In this document: positions 13,990 to 17,086 of the stretch, one piece after another
Layout: each line of letters starts with the position of its first letter
Position numbering within the stretch: position 1 is the stretch's first letter
Source of the DNA: Bryobacterales bacterium
Lineage (GTDB): Bacteria; Acidobacteriota; Terriglobia; Bryobacterales; Bryobacteraceae
NCBI GenBank assembly: GCA_003132865.1
Contig: PKYZ01000617.1
Coordinates: 1-17,086, forward strand
Reading direction: 5' to 3'
Length of the DNA stretch: 17,086 bases
Notes under the pieces: generated by a model
What the model was told of the DNA's origin: nothing
Databases searched by the model: none
What the model saw: only the letters and a program-made list of their open reading frames with translations
Position numbers and translations under genes: made by a program

Positions 13990-16900
13990 AATGCCCGGCA
14001 CACGCAGGGTGACTCGGGTTCCCCGGGCCCCATCCACCGTGATTTCCAGCGAGCCGTTAAGACTTGCCGCCCTCTGGCGCATGCTCGCCAGGCCGTTGCC
14101 GGCGGGCGGCTGAGTCGCGTCGAATCCTTTACCGTCATCGCGCACGCTCAGCATCAGTCCGGCCTTTTCCACGGCGAAGTGTATCTCCACTTGCGTGCAA
14201 TCGGCGTGGCGGAGAATATTGTTCACGCTCTCCTTGAAGATCAGGAACACCTGGCGCCGCATGTCCGGATCCAGCTTCCCCTCCAACTCCGCCTCGGGGG
14301 CCTGGAACTGGAACTCGATATTGCGGGCGGTGAATCCGTCGGTCGCAAAGCGGCGCATGCGCTGGAGCAGGTCGCGCAAGCGGTCTCGCTGGGGATTGAT
14401 CGACCAGACGATGTCGCTCATGGATGCGAGCAGCTCGCGGGAGGCGCCCGCGATCTCGGCCAGCGGCTTCTGCAAAGCGTCCACATCGCCTGCGCGGCGC
14501 CGTGCGACTTCGCTCAGGATCGAGATCTGCGACAGGCTGGCTCCGATATCGTCGTGCAAGTCGGTGGCGATGCGCGTGCGCACGCGTTCCAGTTCGAGGA
14601 GCCGCCCCAGCCGGTAGCGGTGTGCCGCATAGAGCAGCATGGCCAGGGCGGTTCCGGCCGCCAGGACAAACCACCACCGCATCCAAAAAGGCGGCAGAAC
14701 CGTGAAGGAAACCGCGGCCGGCTGGGCGCTGCCCAGGCCTTGTGCGTTCAAGGCGCGGACCAGAAACCGGTACCGGCCGGGGGAGAGGCTGGCGTAATGC
14801 ACGCTGCGGTTTTCTTCCGGGGCGCTCCAGTCGCTGCCGGCATTTTCCAGGCGGTATTGATAGCGGAGCTTTTCGCCCGCGCCGAAGCCCAGGCCGACAA
14901 AATCGAACTGGATGAAATTCTGACCGGGGGAGAGCACCGGTCCGAAGATCTGGCTCTCGCCTAGGCTGGAAATCGGGTATGCCGTTCCGCTGACGCTCAC
15001 ACGGGTGATCAGAATGGGTGGCGCGGAGCGGGGGCGGTCGGGTTCCGGGACCAGTTGCGAGAGTCCCAGGTGCGTGGCAAACCAGAGTGTCCCGTAGCGG
15101 TCGCGGTAGGCGGCCTGGAACTCGCCCGGGCTGAGCCCGTCGGCTGTGGTGTAGTGCCGGATGCCGCCCCCATCGGGGTCCAGCCGGTCGACACCGTGCC
15201 CGGTTGTCACGTAGATCCTGCCCGAGAGATCTTCGGTGATGCATTGCACGGCGTTGCCGGAGAGACCCTGGGCGGTGCTAATGGTAACGATATGCGGGTG
15301 CGGCGCTCCCGGATCGTCGATACGGCCAAGGCCACCGTCGGTGCTGGCGATCCAGAGCCGCCCGGAACGGTCGAGATACAGGTCATTGATGTCGCCCGCC
15401 GGCAACCCGTCGGCCACCGCGAAGAATTCAAAGCGCCCGTTGCGATAGCGAGCCAGCCCGCTATTGAAGCCGATCCAGAGGGCGCCCTGGCGGTCCTGGC
15501 GAAAGACCTTAGCCAAGCTGTTCGTAACCGAGGAATGATCGCGGAAAGAGCCGGTCGCCCGCATCCATTGGCTGAGGCCATTGCGGGGGCCGCGGTCCGC
15601 GGCGGTGGAAAACCAGATATCGCCGGCGGAGTCCTCGAACAGGCGGAACACGTCGTCCGGTACCAACCCGTTCCGCGCATTGTAAAACGCCTTCGGGGAG
15701 GTGCGAGCCAGTTGTTCGATGCTTGCGACCTTGGGGAAGCGCAGCAGCCCGGCGCCGGTGGCAATCCACCATTCACCCGCGCGATCCTGAAGCGCCGTTT
15801 GGTTCCAACCCCAGCCGAAGTAATGGATGGCGGGGGGAAACTTGGGCTTCGTCGCCCGAAAGCGCTGGCCATCCAACCGGTTGATCCACAACCCATGGAG
15901 TTCCTCGCTCAGGACACAGAGGTCTCCCGCCAGGTCCTCGAAGATCGAGGTGATGTTCGGATCGTGGATGCCATCGGGCAGCCCATAAGTAGTGAAGCCC
16001 CTGCTGGCAATCTTGATGGCGCCATCGCCGCCCACCCAGAGATTGCGTTCGCGGTCCTCCGCCAGCGTTCCTACACCCCGGTCGCTCAGGCCCTCGGCCG
16101 CCCTGTAGTTCTGAAAGTGGGGGTGATCCGGCTCCGCGATGGAAGTCAATTCGCTTAGCCCCCCGAAACTGCTGAACCAAAGCCTGCCTTCGGACGTTTC
16201 GAGAATTGCGTTGACGAAGTTGCCCGAAAGCCCATCCTTGGTGGTGAAGACGCGAGCCACGAGGCGTGCGCTCGCGGCGGGATGCGGAAGAGTCCGGCAA
16301 AGACCGGTCGCGCAGCCGATCCAGATCTGCCCCTGGCGATCCTCCAGCACCGCGGAAACGTCGTCATCCGGCAGACCATCCTGGGTGGTGTAACGCCGGG
16401 TTTGGCCGTCCCTTCTCCGCCGGTAAAGACCGCTTCCCGTACCGGCCCATATGGCCCCGTCCCGGTCTTCCAATAATGCGTGGACCGCCATTTGGTAGCG
16501 GTTTCCGCGTGGCATTCCAAGGTCGATCAAGCGTGCCGAATCCGGTGGTTCGAGCCGGTACAGACCATCGTGGGTGCCGCACCAGATGGCGCCAGTCCGG
16601 TCCTCGAGAATCGCGCGTGCGAACTCGGTCTTCGGGTCGCCGGTGACGCGGTAGGGGCGAAACATGGGGCCGGATTGCGGGCCGGGGTGGAAGCGGCACA
16701 AGCCGCCGCTCGTGGCGGCCCAGTAATCCCCGCTGCGCGTTTCGATCAGATCGAAGACGGCGCTTCGAGGCAGTCCCTGGTCCGTCCCGTAGGTGGTGAA
16801 TTCGTATCCATCGAACCGTGACAGGCCTTCGGTGGTGCACACCCATAAGAAGCCGCGGGAATCCGGGACGATACGGTAGATCTGGTTACACGGCAGCCCG

Positions 16901-17004
16901 TCCGCAGTAGTATAGACCCTTACGGGCAACCGCTTCGCCGGCGCGCGAGCGGGCCATGCAAGAAGCAGGATAAACAACGACAGCAGGCGGCCTGACAGAC
17001 GCAT
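13972..17004 (-). CDS. Membrane sensor histidine kinase with two-component propellers, Y_Y_Y domain and HisKA_3/HATPase
   Basis: This encodes 1010 aa. A signal peptide (MRLSGRLLSLFILLLAWPAR) precedes about 14 propeller repeats of the reg_prop type, for example TTADGLPCNQIYRIVPDSRG-FLWV and LEDRQGQIWIGCATGL, covering roughly residues 28-680 and likely two seven-bladed propellers. A Y_Y_Y domain (about 700-765; LRYQYRLENAGSDWS, LSPGRYRFLVRALN) leads to one membrane helix at about 773-793. The cytoplasmic kinase has the HisKA_3 box RIATDLHDDIGASLSQIS with phosphoacceptor H817. The ATP-binding domain shows N-box FKESVNNILRHA (near 927), G1 DDGKGF (near 957) and G2 GNGLASMRQRA. The architecture is the one-membrane-span cousin of Bacteroides hybrid sensors, with the regulator on a separate downstream gene. 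It probably senses an extracellular ligand, perhaps a glycan by analogy. A TAATAT at 17064-17069 is a possible -10. The ribosome-binding site is weak. Confidence 0.92.
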   Translation of the reverse strand: MRLSGRLLSLFILLLAWPARAPAKRLPVRVYTTADGLPCNQIYRIVPDSRGFLWVCTTEGLSRFDGYEFTTYGTDQGLPRSAVFDLIETRSGDYWAATSGGLCRFHPGPQSGPMFRPYRVTGDPKTEFARAILEDRTGAIWCGTHDGLYRLEPPDSARLIDLGMPRGNRYQMAVHALLEDRDGAIWAGTGSGLYRRRRDGQTRRYTTQDGLPDDDVSAVLEDRQGQIWIGCATGLCRTLPHPAASARLVARVFTTKDGLSGNFVNAILETSEGRLWFSSFGGLSELTSIAEPDHPHFQNYRAAEGLSDRGVGTLAEDRERNLWVGGDGAIKIASRGFTTYGLPDGIHDPNITSIFEDLAGDLCVLSEELHGLWINRLDGQRFRATKPKFPPAIHYFGWGWNQTALQDRAGEWWIATGAGLLRFPKVASIEQLARTSPKAFYNARNGLVPDDVFRLFEDSAGDIWFSTAADRGPRNGLSQWMRATGSFRDHSSVTNSLAKVFRQDRQGALWIGFNSGLARYRNGRFEFFAVADGLPAGDINDLYLDRSGRLWIASTDGGLGRIDDPGAPHPHIVTISTAQGLSGNAVQCITEDLSGRIYVTTGHGVDRLDPDGGGIRHYTTADGLSPGEFQAAYRDRYGTLWFATHLGLSQLVPEPDRPRSAPPILITRVSVSGTAYPISSLGESQIFGPVLSPGQNFIQFDFVGLGFGAGEKLRYQYRLENAGSDWSAPEENRSVHYASLSPGRYRFLVRALNAQGLGSAQPAAVSFTVLPPFWMRWWFVLAAGTALAMLLYAAHRYRLGRLLELERVRTRIATDLHDDIGASLSQISILSEVARRRAGDVDALQKPLAEIAGASRELLASMSDIVWSINPQRDRLRDLLQRMRRFATDGFTARNIEFQFQAPEAELEGKLDPDMRRQVFLIFKESVNNILRHADCTQVEIHFAVEKAGLMLSVRDDGKGFDATQPPAGNGLASMRQRAASLNGSLEITVDGARGTRVTLRVPGITYLHR

Positions 17005-17086
17005 ATGACGATAGACGGATCCCCGGCTGAAGGCTGGGACGGTCCGCGGCTCTTCTGTTCCCCATATTACACCCGCACTGGGAGTC

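Noticed and set aside
13978..16158. Long plus-strand open frames (13978-14964 and 15055-16158)
   Set aside because: Both are antisense to the histidine kinase, whose domains are contiguous and complete on the minus strand.

Overview
The window looks like chromosomal DNA from an acidobacterium of the Solibacter/Bryobacterales type. It is GC-rich. It carries several family signatures that are typical of that lineage: a Solibacter-type C-terminal domain (TIGR03437-like) on a secreted repeat protein, an acidobacterial PadR regulator overlapping an acidobacterial duplicated orphan permease (ADOP), and a Y_Y_Y/two-component-propeller histidine kinase. These assignments come from recognising motifs by eye; no search was run.

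Layout. Bases 1-197 hold, on the minus strand, what looks like only the first codons of a YjbR/MmcQ-type gene running into palindromic, repeat-like sequence. Bases 207-3428 (minus) encode a secreted protein of about eight BACON-like beta-sandwich repeats plus the Solibacter C-terminal domain. After a 189-bp divergent intergenic region comes the plus-strand operon padR-ADOP (3618-6574, ATGA overlap). A small four-helix-bundle (S23/IVP-type) gene follows at 6635-6955, bounded by near-perfect 24-bp inverted repeats that fill the gap between convergent genes. From 6985 to 17004 everything is on the minus strand. In transcription order this is: a 1010-aa membrane sensor kinase (17004-13972), its LuxR/NarL-type response regulator (13935-13286, frameshifted), a large secreted beta-propeller protein (13206-9725, frameshifted), and a secreted glycine-rich, tail-fibre-like protein (9504-6985).

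How the parts may work together. The kinase and regulator form an adjacent two-component pair. Related 18-bp imperfect palindromes (CCTACC...GTAGG) lie in front of the regulator gene and in front of the secreted propeller gene. The second is centred near -43 of a plausible promoter with a good -10 and no -35, as expected for a class II activator site. The simplest reading is that the kinase senses an extracellular signal through its periplasmic propellers and the regulator switches on the secreted propeller gene and perhaps itself. The PadR-ADOP pair is a separate, probably self-regulated unit.

Two genes (response regulator, secreted propeller) are each split by a net -1-type indel in a short G/C repeat, and the four-helix-bundle gene has a shortened C-terminus. 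Sequencing or assembly error and genuine decay cannot be told apart from this sequence alone. No tRNA, rRNA, CRISPR array or transposase was seen. No gap between genes exceeds about 220 bases.
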